Positions 16,670-24,480 of a stretch of DNA of 34,968 nt are shown piece by piece. The notes under the pieces were generated by a model. The model was given only the letters and a program-made list of their open reading frames with translations. It was not told the DNA's origin and did no database searches. Source of the DNA: Planctomycetota bacterium (GTDB lineage: Bacteria; Planctomycetota; UBA1135; UBA2386); the NCBI GenBank assembly GCA_014192625.1, contig BJHM01000034.1, positions 1-34,968 on the forward strand. Direction: 5' to 3'. A program made the position numbers and the translations under genes. How positions within the stretch are numbered: the first letter of the stretch is position 1; each line of letters starts with the position of its first letter.

Positions 16670-19093
16670 TCAGCCGCGCAGTTCGGCGCCGATTTCACCA
16701 GCCTGTTTGCGTAGCTGTTCGATGAACTTGCTCTCGTCGGCAACGCTCAGCGTGCGGTCCTCGGCACCGAGCACCACGGTAAAGTTGAGGCTCTTCTTGC
16801 CAGCCGGGACACTGGCACCGCGATAGGCCTCGAACAGTTTCACATCGCGGACCAGCTTGCGGCCGACCTGACGAATAAAATCCACCAATTCGTGCACCTT
16901 GGCCTCGATTGGCACCAACAGAGCGACATCGACCGGCAGTTCTGGGAACGTCGGCAGTGCTTGGAACTTCACCGGTGCGCGGCCACCCAACAGCAGTGCG
17001 CGAATATCAATCATTGCGATCGCCGTGTTGACGGGCAGTTCGAGGGCGCGCGCCACCACCGGATGCAAGTGCGCCACGTAACCAACGGACTCACCCGCGC
17101 GATCCAGTGCGGCGGCCATCTTTGGATGCACCCAGGGTTGATCCGCAGCCTGCCAACCGCGGGTCGCAGTGACCGGCAACCGCAAACGATGCAGCAACTG
17201 CAGGACCCGCTCCCGCAACTCGCCATACGGATGCACGCCCATGGTGCGCGACCAGGCAAACGCCACCTCGCGGACTTCGCGCGGCAGTCGATGCTCATCT
17301 AAAACCTCTGGCTGGTAGCCCTTGCCGTGCTCCATCAACAGGATCTCATTGCCCTTTCGCAGATTCGCTCGGAGGTTGCCCAATAGGCTTGGCAGGACAT
17401 GGCGACGGATCCGCGTGATCTCGGGTGCGACCGGATTTTGCACCTGCACATAGGCGTGATCCTTGGCGCCGACGCTTTCGAGTAATGCGTCTGGCACGAA
17501 CGAGTAGTTGTAGGCCTCACTCGCCCCCAACTCCGTCGCACCCAGCTGCAGCATGCTTCGCACTAAGAACAGTTCTTCCTCGCGGATCGGCGGCAGGACC
17601 ACGCTCTGCAGTGGCACCTCGGGGATGTTGTCGTAACGGAACATGCGCCCAACCTCTTCGATCAGGTCGTCTTCAATGGCGATATCCTTCGTGGCGCGAA
17701 AGCTCGGCACGGTCACCAAAAAGCCAGCGGCGTTCTCGGTCACCAAAAACGCGAGCGAAGTGAGAATGCCGGCCACTTGCGCGCTAGGCAGAGCAATGCC
17801 GAGTTTGAGGTCAAGGCGCGCGCGGCGCAGCGTGATGGTCTGCGCCGAATAATGAAATGGCGCAGGGTCACTCAGTGGCCCAGCAGCTTTGGCCGATGGG
17901 CAGTAGTGCTGCAGCAACCGCAAGAAATGATGCACCGCGATTTCTGCGTTGGCCGGATCCTGTGACTTCTCAAAGCGTGCACTGGCATCCGTGCGGATGC
18001 CGAGCCGAACGCTTGCACGCCGGATCGTTGCCGCGTGGAAGTTGGCGGATTCGAGGAACAGCGAAGTCGTAGTCGCGCCCACCATCGTGCCTGCCCCACC
18101 CATGATTCCAGCCAAGGCTTCGGGCTTACCCTCGTGGTCGCCAGTGGCTTTGGCGCAGATCAACAGGTCGGTTGTTTGCAGTTTGCGTTCTTGACCATCA
18201 AGGGTGGTCATCAACTCGCCGGCCTTCGCCATCCGCACAAGAATCGAACGGTGAACCAGGTGGGCTGCGTCGAACGCGTGTACCGGCTGCCCAAGGTCAT
18301 GCATCACGAAGTTGGTCAGGTCAACCGGCAGATTGATCGCGCGCTGGCCGACCGCCAACAAAAGATAGCGCAGTTCGGGTGGCGAACGATCGGCGCGCAC
18401 AGCATCGATCCACAGTCCGCAATAGCGCGGACAGGCGGCACTGGCGGCGATCGTCACGGCAATCTGCTTGCCACTGCTTGGCAACACAACTTTTGGCGGC
18501 AATGCCTTCAGCGGACGACCGTAGATCGCCGCGAGTTCGCGCGCGAATCCATAGTGGCCCCAGAGATCGGGCCGATGGTTGATCGATTTGTTGTCGATCT
18601 CAAACACCCAGTCCTGCAGCGGTAGCACAGAATAAAAACTGGCACCAGGAATCGCGTCGGCGGGCAACACAAGAATGCCGTCCTGATCATCCGACAAGCC
18701 AAGTTCTTGCTCGCTGCAAATCATGCCGTGTGACTCGGCCCCGCGAATCTTGCCGACCTTGATCTTCAGCCCGCCCTTGCCACCGTGCGCTGGCAATGAA
18801 TCACCGGGCCTGATGACGGCGACCTTCTGCCCCTGCGCCACATTGCTAGCACCACAGACAATCTGCACTGGCGCACCAGCGCCGATGTCCACCATGCAAA
18901 CCGACAACTTGTCCGCATCCGGATGCTTTTCACGCGACAGCACGTGACCTACCACGATGCACAAAAGCCCATGACCGTATGGCTCGATGCTCTCGATCTC
19001 GGCGGTGCTCATCGTCAAGTCAGCAAGGATCTGCCTAGGCTCAATGCCACTCAGATCCAAATGACGCGAGAGCCAGCGCAAGGACAATTTCAT
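16670..19093 (-). CDS. pheT: Phenylalanyl-tRNA synthetase beta subunit
   Basis: An 807-aa PheRS beta chain, full length. It shows the N-terminal tRNA-binding OB/EMAP domain (about residues 40-150, with KHPDADKLSVCMVDIG), the B3/B4 editing region (about 210-390), the B5 domain (about 400-480), the inactive synthetase core and a C-terminal FDX-ACB anticodon-binding domain (about 715-807, with VRDVKLFEAYRGASVPAGK). With PheS it forms the (alpha-beta)2 enzyme charging tRNA-Phe. The start ATG overlaps the pheS stop in ATGA, so the two subunits are translationally coupled. Confidence 0.97.
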   Translation of the reverse strand: MKLSLRWLSRHLDLSGIEPRQILADLTMSTAEIESIEPYGHGLLCIVVGHVLSREKHPDADKLSVCMVDIGAGAPVQIVCGASNVAQGQKVAVIRPGDSLPAHGGKGGLKIKVGKIRGAESHGMICSEQELGLSDDQDGILVLPADAIPGASFYSVLPLQDWVFEIDNKSINHRPDLWGHYGFARELAAIYGRPLKALPPKVVLPSSGKQIAVTIAASAACPRYCGLWIDAVRADRSPPELRYLLLAVGQRAINLPVDLTNFVMHDLGQPVHAFDAAHLVHRSILVRMAKAGELMTTLDGQERKLQTTDLLICAKATGDHEGKPEALAGIMGGAGTMVGATTTSLFLESANFHAATIRRASVRLGIRTDASARFEKSQDPANAEIAVHHFLRLLQHYCPSAKAAGPLSDPAPFHYSAQTITLRRARLDLKLGIALPSAQVAGILTSLAFLVTENAAGFLVTVPSFRATKDIAIEDDLIEEVGRMFRYDNIPEVPLQSVVLPPIREEELFLVRSMLQLGATELGASEAYNYSFVPDALLESVGAKDHAYVQVQNPVAPEITRIRRHVLPSLLGNLRANLRKGNEILLMEHGKGYQPEVLDEHRLPREVREVAFAWSRTMGVHPYGELRERVLQLLHRLRLPVTATRGWQAADQPWVHPKMAAALDRAGESVGYVAHLHPVVARALELPVNTAIAMIDIRALLLGGRAPVKFQALPTFPELPVDVALLVPIEAKVHELVDFIRQVGRKLVRDVKLFEAYRGASVPAGKKSLNFTVVLGAEDRTLSVADESKFIEQLRKQAGEIGAELRG

Positions 19094-20130
19094 CGCAGCA
19101 CCTCTGGGAACTGCTGCAGGAAACGTTGATCGCCCCCCATGAAGAGCCGGATGTCATCGATGCCGTAGCGCAGCATGACGACGCGTTGCAGCCCCATGCC
19201 AAACGCAAACCCAGTGTAGACCTCAGGGTCAATGCCACCGGCGCGCAGCACGTTGGGATGCACCATGCCGCACGGCAGAATCTCAATCCAACCCGATTGC
19301 TTGCACACGGAGCAGCCCTTGCCGTTGCAGAACGGACAGTTGACGTCGAGCTCGAAACCAGGCTCAACGAATGGGAAGAAGCCCGGCCTCAGGCGCACCT
19401 TCAGGTCATCGCGACCAAGGACCACGCGCAGGCAAGTCTTCATCGTGTGGATCAGGTTTGCCGTGCTGACAAAGCGATCCACCACCAACCCTTCCATCTG
19501 ATAAAAAGTGTGCTCGTGACTCCGGTCGACCGTCTCAGCTCGGAAGCAGCGGCCCGGCACGATCACTTTGAGCGGCGGTTCAAAACCATTCTTGCAGTAG
19601 CGCAACATCGTGCGGATCTGCACCGGCGAGGTGTGGGTTCGCAGCAGGTTGCCGTCGTTCAACCAAAAGGTGTCCTGACTTTCGCGCGCCGGATGATCGC
19701 GGGGGATGTTTAGCGCATCGAAGTTGAAGTGCTCCGACTCCACCTCCGGACCATCCTGCCACGAGAAGCCCATCGACGTAAATAGATCGACGAGTTCGTT
19801 CTGCACGATGGTGATCGGGTGCAGGGCGCCAGCCAATCGGCGCGGCGAAGACTCGCTTGGATCGAAGTCGACATTGGCAACTGCTTTGCTCAATGCTGCC
19901 TGAGAAACTCGCTCCTGCTGCGCCGCGAGCGCTTGCTCAATCTCTTGCTTGAGCAAGTTGATCGCCTTGCCCGCAGTCGGTCGATCCTCCTTCTGTAGCG
20001 CACTCACCGAGCGAACAAGGTCTTGCACTTCGCCCTTCTTGCCGAAGAGCCGAGAATCGACTTCCCGCAGCGCAACTTCATCCGTTGCGGCAGCAATGGC
20101 CGCAAGCCATAAACGGCGACGATCTTCCAT
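19090..20130 (-). CDS. pheS: Phenylalanyl-tRNA synthetase alpha subunit
   Basis: A 346-aa catalytic chain of PheRS. An N-terminal coiled-coil region (residues 1-90) precedes the class II core: motif 1 around HPITIVQNELVDLFTSMGF, motif 2 around GRCFRAETVDRSHEHTFYQ, and motif 3 GFAFGMGLQRVVMLRYG. A cysteine cluster CPFCNGKGCSVCKQSG near residues 270-285 could bind zinc, as in PheS of some other phyla. It acts in the cytoplasm, activating phenylalanine. It lies 141 bp downstream of rplT and overlaps pheT by 4 bp. The start ATG at 20130 has a GC-rich hairpin directly in front of it. Confidence 0.97.
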   Translation of the reverse strand: MEDRRRLWLAAIAAATDEVALREVDSRLFGKKGEVQDLVRSVSALQKEDRPTAGKAINLLKQEIEQALAAQQERVSQAALSKAVANVDFDPSESSPRRLAGALHPITIVQNELVDLFTSMGFSWQDGPEVESEHFNFDALNIPRDHPARESQDTFWLNDGNLLRTHTSPVQIRTMLRYCKNGFEPPLKVIVPGRCFRAETVDRSHEHTFYQMEGLVVDRFVSTANLIHTMKTCLRVVLGRDDLKVRLRPGFFPFVEPGFELDVNCPFCNGKGCSVCKQSGWIEILPCGMVHPNVLRAGGIDPEVYTGFAFGMGLQRVVMLRYGIDDIRLFMGGDQRFLQQFPEVLR

Positions 20131-20138
20131 GGGGTATT

Positions 20139-20158
20139 CCCGCGAAAGCCGCCGCGGG
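20139..20158 (-). promoter_or_regulatory. Hairpin directly upstream of pheS
   Basis: CCCGCG (20139-20144) and CGCGGG (20153-20158) are perfect inverted arms around an 8-nt loop, ending 8 nt before the pheS start codon. In the transcript this would be a strong hairpin in the translation-initiation region. No T-run follows, so it is not a normal intrinsic terminator. A role in controlling pheS translation is possible but unproven. Confidence 0.35.
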
Positions 20159-20271
20159 TGCGGTGCCGCAGCAAAGACGAATGTGCTAGCTGCAAGCAGC
20201 CGGGATTCGTGTCAGTAGGAGTCAGCAACGCTTAGGTCAGCCCAATCCAGGCCGACCCAAAAGAACCCAGC

Positions 20272-20628
20272 TCAGCTGAGTGCTTTCTGAGCCTGCTGAC
20301 AAATCTGCTCGAACACCTTCGGGTCATGAATCGCCAACTCAGACAACTCTTTACGGTTGAGCCTGATGCCAGCTTTTTGCACGCCGTGGATAAAGGCCGA
20401 GTAGCGCATCCCAAGCAAGCGGACCGCAGCCGTTAGGCGGGTGATCCAAAGCGAACGAAACATTCGCTTCTTTTGTTGGCGTCCGAAGAAGGCAAACGCG
20501 TCAGCGCGGATGACCGATTCGTTGGCGACACGGAAGAGATTACGACGCCCTTGGCGAAAGCCTTTCGCGCGCTTGAGCACGCGATTGTGACGTTGCCGAT
20601 GAGCAGGACCATTCGTTGCGCGAACCAT
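20272..20628 (-). CDS. rplT: 50S ribosomal protein L20
   Basis: A 118-aa protein with the L20 signature from the first residue: MVRATNGPAHRQRHNRVLK, then AKGFRQGRRNLFRVA, and later RSLWITRLTAAVRLLGMRYS. Length is normal. L20 binds 23S rRNA early in 50S assembly. It lies 3 nt downstream of rpmI, the conserved rpmI-rplT pair. In other bacteria L20 represses its own operon through the mRNA leader; no such leader structure was identified here. Confidence 0.98.
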   Translation of the reverse strand: MVRATNGPAHRQRHNRVLKRAKGFRQGRRNLFRVANESVIRADAFAFFGRQQKKRMFRSLWITRLTAAVRLLGMRYSAFIHGVQKAGIRLNRKELSELAIHDPKVFEQICQQAQKALS

Positions 20629-20631
20629 GGA

Positions 20632-20826
20632 TCAGCCTCCGAGACACTCACGCATGTTAACTGCGAACTTGCCGACGCACAGCGTATCCTTACGGAGCTG
20701 GCGTTTACGTTTGCTAGTACGGCGCACCATGATGTGTGACGTAAAGGCGTGACTGCGCTTCACCTTGCCGCTCTTGGTAAGCTTCATGCGCTTGACCACG
20801 GCCTTCTTGGTCTTCTGCTTTGTCAT
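20632..20826 (-). CDS. rpmI: 50S ribosomal protein L35
   Basis: A 64-aa, very basic protein typical of L35 (TKKAVVKRMKLTKSGKVKR, then RTSKRKRQLRK). Length is normal. It is followed by rplT after 3 nt and is therefore the first gene of an rpmI-rplT(-pheS-pheT) transcript. Unlike the usual arrangement, infC is not directly upstream: 1.19 kb with an opposite-strand gene lies between, so rpmI needs its own promoter in 20827-20959 or read-through from infC. Confidence 0.96.
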   Translation of the reverse strand: MTKQKTKKAVVKRMKLTKSGKVKRSHAFTSHIMVRRTSKRKRQLRKDTLCVGKFAVNMRECLGG

Positions 20827-20959
20827 GGTGTCCGATCTAGTAAAGGGTCGAGGAAGTTAGCGATCCGCACGCTCGCCAGCAAGCCTCAGGATGGAAAAGT
20901 ATGGCACCATATTGTGGTAACCGCGAAAAGGTTTGGCCCAACACTGCGTTGAAAAACTC

Positions 20960-21802
20960 ATGGACCTACTTGTCGCCATCTGCCAGACCGCTGCTTTTTT
21001 CGCGGTTGCCATCGCGCTCGGCTTTCGCCGCTGGCAGAAAATTGCGCTGATGATCGTGTTCGGCAGCGCCCTGCTGTCGGGCCTTGCGGTGTTTGTGGAT
21101 GGGACCGCGGATCGGACACTGGAATCGGTGCACACCTATTCTGGCTATGTCGGCAACGACCTGGAACCCAGCGCCGTGCACGCAAAGACCGGCACCACCA
21201 GTGCGCCTTTTTATGCGTGGCCGCTGCCCTTTTTGCTGTTCGCTGGGATTTCCATGTTCTTCTTGCTGCGCGTTCGACTGCCTGCAATGGCGGCACCGAA
21301 TGTGGGCCAACCGGCCGCTTTGGTCAGCGGACTTTATCTGCCGTTTGGTTTTGCGGTCCTTGCGAGCGCCGCATGGATCGGCATGCAACTGCTCGCGGCG
21401 CCAGCGGTGGTCGTTCAGCCTTACGGTATCGATCGTTTTTTATGGCCGGCTGGACTACTACTGACCATGTGCCTTGCGCGTTCTGGCGCAGCGTTTGGCC
21501 GCATGTTTTTGCTGTTGAGCTTAGGCCTCGTGCTGCAACGCTTGCCGCTCGCGATTTTCAGCAAGCTCGCCAGCGATGGCAATTGGGGCACGAGTCTCGA
21601 CATCCACAAAGTAGTCGACGTAGTCCACCCGCTGACGAAGCTCCAGTTCGAGCCGCGGCTCACACCTGGCTGCAGCGACCAGCAATTCTGGTTGATCTGG
21701 GCCGAGCACGTGCTCGCGTATCCTGCGTTTTACCTACTGAGCTTCACCGGGATCGCGTTCGCGGCCTACATGATCCAGAAGTTTGACCGCATGCAGGACT
21801 GA
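20960..21802 (+). CDS. Polytopic membrane protein of unknown function
   Basis: A 280-aa protein with about seven hydrophobic helices (segments beginning LLVAICQTAAFF, KIALMIVFGSALL, PFLLFAGISMFFLL, LVSGLYLPFGFAVLA, FLWPAGLLLTMCLA, RMFLLLSLGLVL and YPAFYLLSFTGIAF). The loop after helix 2 (about residues 45-80, HTYSGYVGNDLEP and AKTGTTSAPFY) is the longest non-membrane part near the N-terminus; another loop lies at about 205-240. I do not recognise the family. ATG 20960 is chosen over an in-frame TTG at 20933 because it starts just before the first helix. The gene lies opposite in direction to infC and rpmI, between which it sits. Confidence 0.75.
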   Translation: MDLLVAICQTAAFFAVAIALGFRRWQKIALMIVFGSALLSGLAVFVDGTADRTLESVHTYSGYVGNDLEPSAVHAKTGTTSAPFYAWPLPFLLFAGISMFFLLRVRLPAMAAPNVGQPAALVSGLYLPFGFAVLASAAWIGMQLLAAPAVVVQPYGIDRFLWPAGLLLTMCLARSGAAFGRMFLLLSLGLVLQRLPLAIFSKLASDGNWGTSLDIHKVVDVVHPLTKLQFEPRLTPGCSDQQFWLIWAEHVLAYPAFYLLSFTGIAFAAYMIQKFDRMQD

Positions 21803-21995
21803 CGGCAGCGCGGACGATGAGCCAGCGGCCCGGTGCTGGCGGGCGACCACCATCAACCAGCACGCCAACGATCGCCGATGGCGGACCGAACTGCAGCGTG
21901 ACATCCGCTGGCGCGCCCCTCACCACCGTGTTCACCTTGCCAAAACGCGGGTGACGGGCGGTGAGACGAGTCTCGTCCGTCGGCAAGTCGCGCGC
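21803..21995 (-). pseudogene. Possible remnant of a carboxypeptidase-regulatory-like domain gene
   Basis: Between the infC stop (22015) and the membrane protein stop, the minus strand keeps an open frame, different from that of infC, reading DLPTDETRLTARHPRFGK, then VVRGAPADVTLQFGPP, then IVGVLVDGGRPPAPGRW. The order DLP...L...HPxF...DVTL.FGP...IVG.LVDG...PAPG resembles one repeat of the carboxypeptidase regulatory-like (Ig-type) domain found in secreted proteins. Codon use looks similar to the neighbours. There is no start codon of its own (the frame runs into infC), and only about one repeat is present. I take it as a decayed gene fragment, though a chance frame is possible. Confidence 0.35.
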
Positions 21996-22014
21996 GCCAC
22001 CGTCAGCCGCGCGA

Positions 22015-22563
22015 TCACTTCTTGCCGAGCGTGGTCGCCATCCGCTTGCCTTCCATGCGAATCGGCGCCTCGACCTTGGCGCAATCTTCGAGCAGCTTGA
22101 TGACCTGCCGAATGACCTGCTCACCAACTTCCTTGTGCGCCATCTGACGGCCACGGAACAAGCACACCAACAGCACCTTGTCGCCAGCCGCAAGAAACTC
22201 CCGCGCCTGACGGATGCGCACCTGAAGGTCATGCTCGGCGATCGCCGGACGCAAGCGCACTTCTTTCAGCTGCACTTGGTGCTGCTTGCGCTTGCTCGCC
22301 TGGTCCTTCTTCTTCTGCTCATACTTGTACTTGCCGTAATCCATGATACGGCAAACAGGCGGCCGCTGATTTGGTGCAATCTCCACCAAGTCCAGTTGCT
22401 TCTGAATCGCAAGTGCGAGTGCATCCGCAGTGGCCAATACGCCCAACTGCTTGCCCTCGTCATCAATGACGCGGACTTCCTTGATGCGAATATGGTGATT
22501 GATGCGGGGACCGCGATCTTGCGAAACCGCAGGGCGGCGTGGATCAGGTCTACCGGGGATCAT
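22015..22563 (-). CDS. infC: Translation initiation factor IF-3
   Basis: A 182-aa IF-3. The N-terminal domain carries RINHHIRIKEVRVIDDEG and LDLVEIAPNQRPPVCRIMDYGKY-like residues; the C-terminal domain has KEVRLRPAIAEHDLQVRI and ends EGKRMATTLGKK, as expected. IF-3 binds the 30S subunit and proofreads the initiator codon. infC often starts at AUU or AUC; here ATG 22563 has an in-frame TGA 12 nt upstream and a possible ribosome binding site (GAAGAG), so an ordinary ATG start is best supported. It is normally followed by rpmI-rplT, but here that block lies 1.19 kb away. Confidence 0.96.
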   Translation of the reverse strand: MIPGRPDPRRPAVSQDRGPRINHHIRIKEVRVIDDEGKQLGVLATADALALAIQKQLDLVEIAPNQRPPVCRIMDYGKYKYEQKKKDQASKRKQHQVQLKEVRLRPAIAEHDLQVRIRQAREFLAAGDKVLLVCLFRGRQMAHKEVGEQVIRQVIKLLEDCAKVEAPIRMEGKRMATTLGKK

Positions 22564-22800
22564 GAATTCTCTTCATACCGCGAGTGTGCTCTTTTTTTTG
22601 GTGCTACCGATCATGCGCAGCGCAACGCGCCTTGCAGGGTGCGGAAGGTTACGCAGCACACCCGCCACTGGCAACGAGACAACCGGATGCCTTGCCAGAT
22701 GAGGGGTGCGGTGGGCTATGCCATTTGGGCCAAACTTGCTAGCCTGTGCCACGCTACAAAACTGAACCCGTGCCTGATTGCGGCACAGCAGTTGGCCAAA

Positions 22801-24402
22801 ATGCGTCGAAAAGTTTCTCTCCTGATTGCCGCCCTGGCCGCCCCACTATTTGGCCAGACTTACTTCCCTGCGCCGCCATCGCCGCTCGACAACCCGCCGT
22901 CCGCGGCCAAAGAGCTGCTCGGTATGGCGCTTTTTTGGGAAGAACAACTGTCGCACGCCGACACGGTTTCCTGCGGCACCTGCCACAGCTTTCGCACTGG
23001 CGGCGGCGACGGGCGGCTCGCAGTGCACCCCGGAATTGATGGCCTGCTCGGCACCGCCGATGACATTCGCGGTTCTCGTGGCGTGTTGCGTCGCAACGGC
23101 CCGTCCGCGTTCGCCGTCGATGCGGCGATGGGAGTAGCGCAGCAAGTGACGCGCCGCAAAGCGCCCTCCGTGATCAACGCCGGTTACTCGACGATGCTGT
23201 TCTACGATGGCCGGGCGCGGTCACTCGAAGAACTAGCACTCGTCCCGTTGCTAAACCACGTCGAGATGGGCTTCATCGGGCGCACCGAAGCGGACCTAGT
23301 GCAGAAGGTTCAGCAATCGCGGCCGCTAGCACTCGCGGCCAACGTGCCACAGCGGTTGCAGACTTTTATCCAAGGCCAGAGCTATGCAACGCTGTTTGCG
23401 CAGGCCTTTGGATCGGGCGGCATCACTGGCACACGCATCGCAAACGCACTCGCGAGTTACGTGCGGACCCTCAACTCCGACCAGTCCAAATACGACCACT
23501 ACCTAGCAGGCCAAGTGGCGTTGTCGGCTGAAGAAGCCCGGGGCCTGTTCTTGTTCGAACGCAGTGGCGCGAACAGTACTTCAGCCGCTGCGTGCTCGCA
23601 GTGCCACGGCGACATCAGTCCGACCTCGCACAGTGCAGGCCCAACGTTTGAGAACTTGACGCCCTATGGCACGCCGCAGCAGCACAACAACTTCCACAAC
23701 ACTGGCGTTCGCCCAATCGCGGAAGACGCTGGCCGTTCCCAAGGCACCTTCAAAGTGCCGCTGCTTCGCAACGTCGCACTACGTGCGCCCTTCATGCACA
23801 ACGGCAGCCTTTTGGACCTTGTGGCGGTGCTCGATTTCTACAGTCGCGGTGGTGATTTTCATCAGAACCAAGCGCCCGAGGTCCAGCCGATCCAGTTGAC
23901 CGTGAGCGAACGCACCGCGCTGCTTTCATTCTTGAACACGCTCACTGATCCGCGCGTGCAAAATGAGCTCCCGCCATTTGACCGCCCGCTGCTTCAGAGC
24001 GAGCGCAACGTCTCAGCAACCATCTATGGCACCAGCATGACATCTGGTGCTTTGGTGAGCGTGCGACTGATGGCGGAAGGGCCTGCGTTTCTTGGCAAGC
24101 CTGCATTTGTGATCGGCGTCGCAGGCATCGAACCGTTTCAACCAGCATTCTTGCTGCTCGATGTGGCCGGCAATCCTGCAGGGTCAACCATCAACGGGCT
24201 CAACTGCTGGCTTGGCCTCACGCCGGCGCTAGCACCGATTTTTGCGGGGCTCAGTTTGACTACCGCCAATCTCGTCCTTTCGATCCCCAATCAGCCACTG
24301 CTCGTCGGCAGCACGCTCTACGCGCAGTGGGTCGTTGCCGATTCGCGCGCGAGCACGGGACTGGTCACGTCAGATGCGCTCGCACTTGTGATTCTTCCCT
24401 AG
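22801..24402 (+). CDS. Exported di-haem cytochrome c peroxidase (MauG/CcpA family) with extra C-terminal domain
   Basis: A 533-aa protein starting with a signal peptide (MRRKVSLLIAALAAPLFGQ, cleaved near FGQ|T). Two c-type haem sites are visible: Cys58-Cys61-His62 (SCGTCHS) and Cys265-Cys268-His269 (CSQCHG), and the second domain ends with the family motif PFMHNGSLLDL (331-341). This is the architecture of bacterial di-haem peroxidases, which reduce H2O2 or oxidise protein or organic substrates in the periplasm. About 150 residues (390-533) extend beyond the catalytic part and look like a beta-rich domain ending VGSTLYAQWVVAD and ALALVILP; I associate such tails with planctomycete secreted proteins. 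The frame is open far upstream, antisense to infC, but ATG 22801 with the signal peptide is clearly the start. An intrinsic terminator follows. Confidence 0.92.
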   Translation: MRRKVSLLIAALAAPLFGQTYFPAPPSPLDNPPSAAKELLGMALFWEEQLSHADTVSCGTCHSFRTGGGDGRLAVHPGIDGLLGTADDIRGSRGVLRRNGPSAFAVDAAMGVAQQVTRRKAPSVINAGYSTMLFYDGRARSLEELALVPLLNHVEMGFIGRTEADLVQKVQQSRPLALAANVPQRLQTFIQGQSYATLFAQAFGSGGITGTRIANALASYVRTLNSDQSKYDHYLAGQVALSAEEARGLFLFERSGANSTSAAACSQCHGDISPTSHSAGPTFENLTPYGTPQQHNNFHNTGVRPIAEDAGRSQGTFKVPLLRNVALRAPFMHNGSLLDLVAVLDFYSRGGDFHQNQAPEVQPIQLTVSERTALLSFLNTLTDPRVQNELPPFDRPLLQSERNVSATIYGTSMTSGALVSVRLMAEGPAFLGKPAFVIGVAGIEPFQPAFLLLDVAGNPAGSTINGLNCWLGLTPALAPIFAGLSLTTANLVLSIPNQPLLVGSTLYAQWVVADSRASTGLVTSDALALVILP

Positions 24403-24409
24403 CAGACCA

Positions 24410-24436
24410 CGCAGGGCCTGAGGCCTGCGCGTTTTT
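24410..24436 (+). terminator. Intrinsic terminator of the di-haem peroxidase gene
   Basis: Eight nt after the stop codon, CGCAGGGCC (24410-24418) pairs with GGCCTGCG (24422-24429) with one bulged G and a TGA loop, followed by CG and TTTTT (24432-24436). Strong GC stem plus T-run on the plus strand is the textbook pattern. Confidence 0.75.
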
Positions 24437-24480
24437 AGGTTGCTGGCTTGCAGGACCTGCGGCACCACGCAGCAGCAGCC

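Noticed and set aside
22560-22563. Rare AUC start for infC
   Set aside because: An ATG directly precedes the ATC, has a possible ribosome binding site and an in-frame stop just upstream.
21961-22800. Long in-frame extension upstream of the di-haem peroxidase
   Set aside because: It lies antisense to infC, and the signal peptide begins exactly at ATG 22801.
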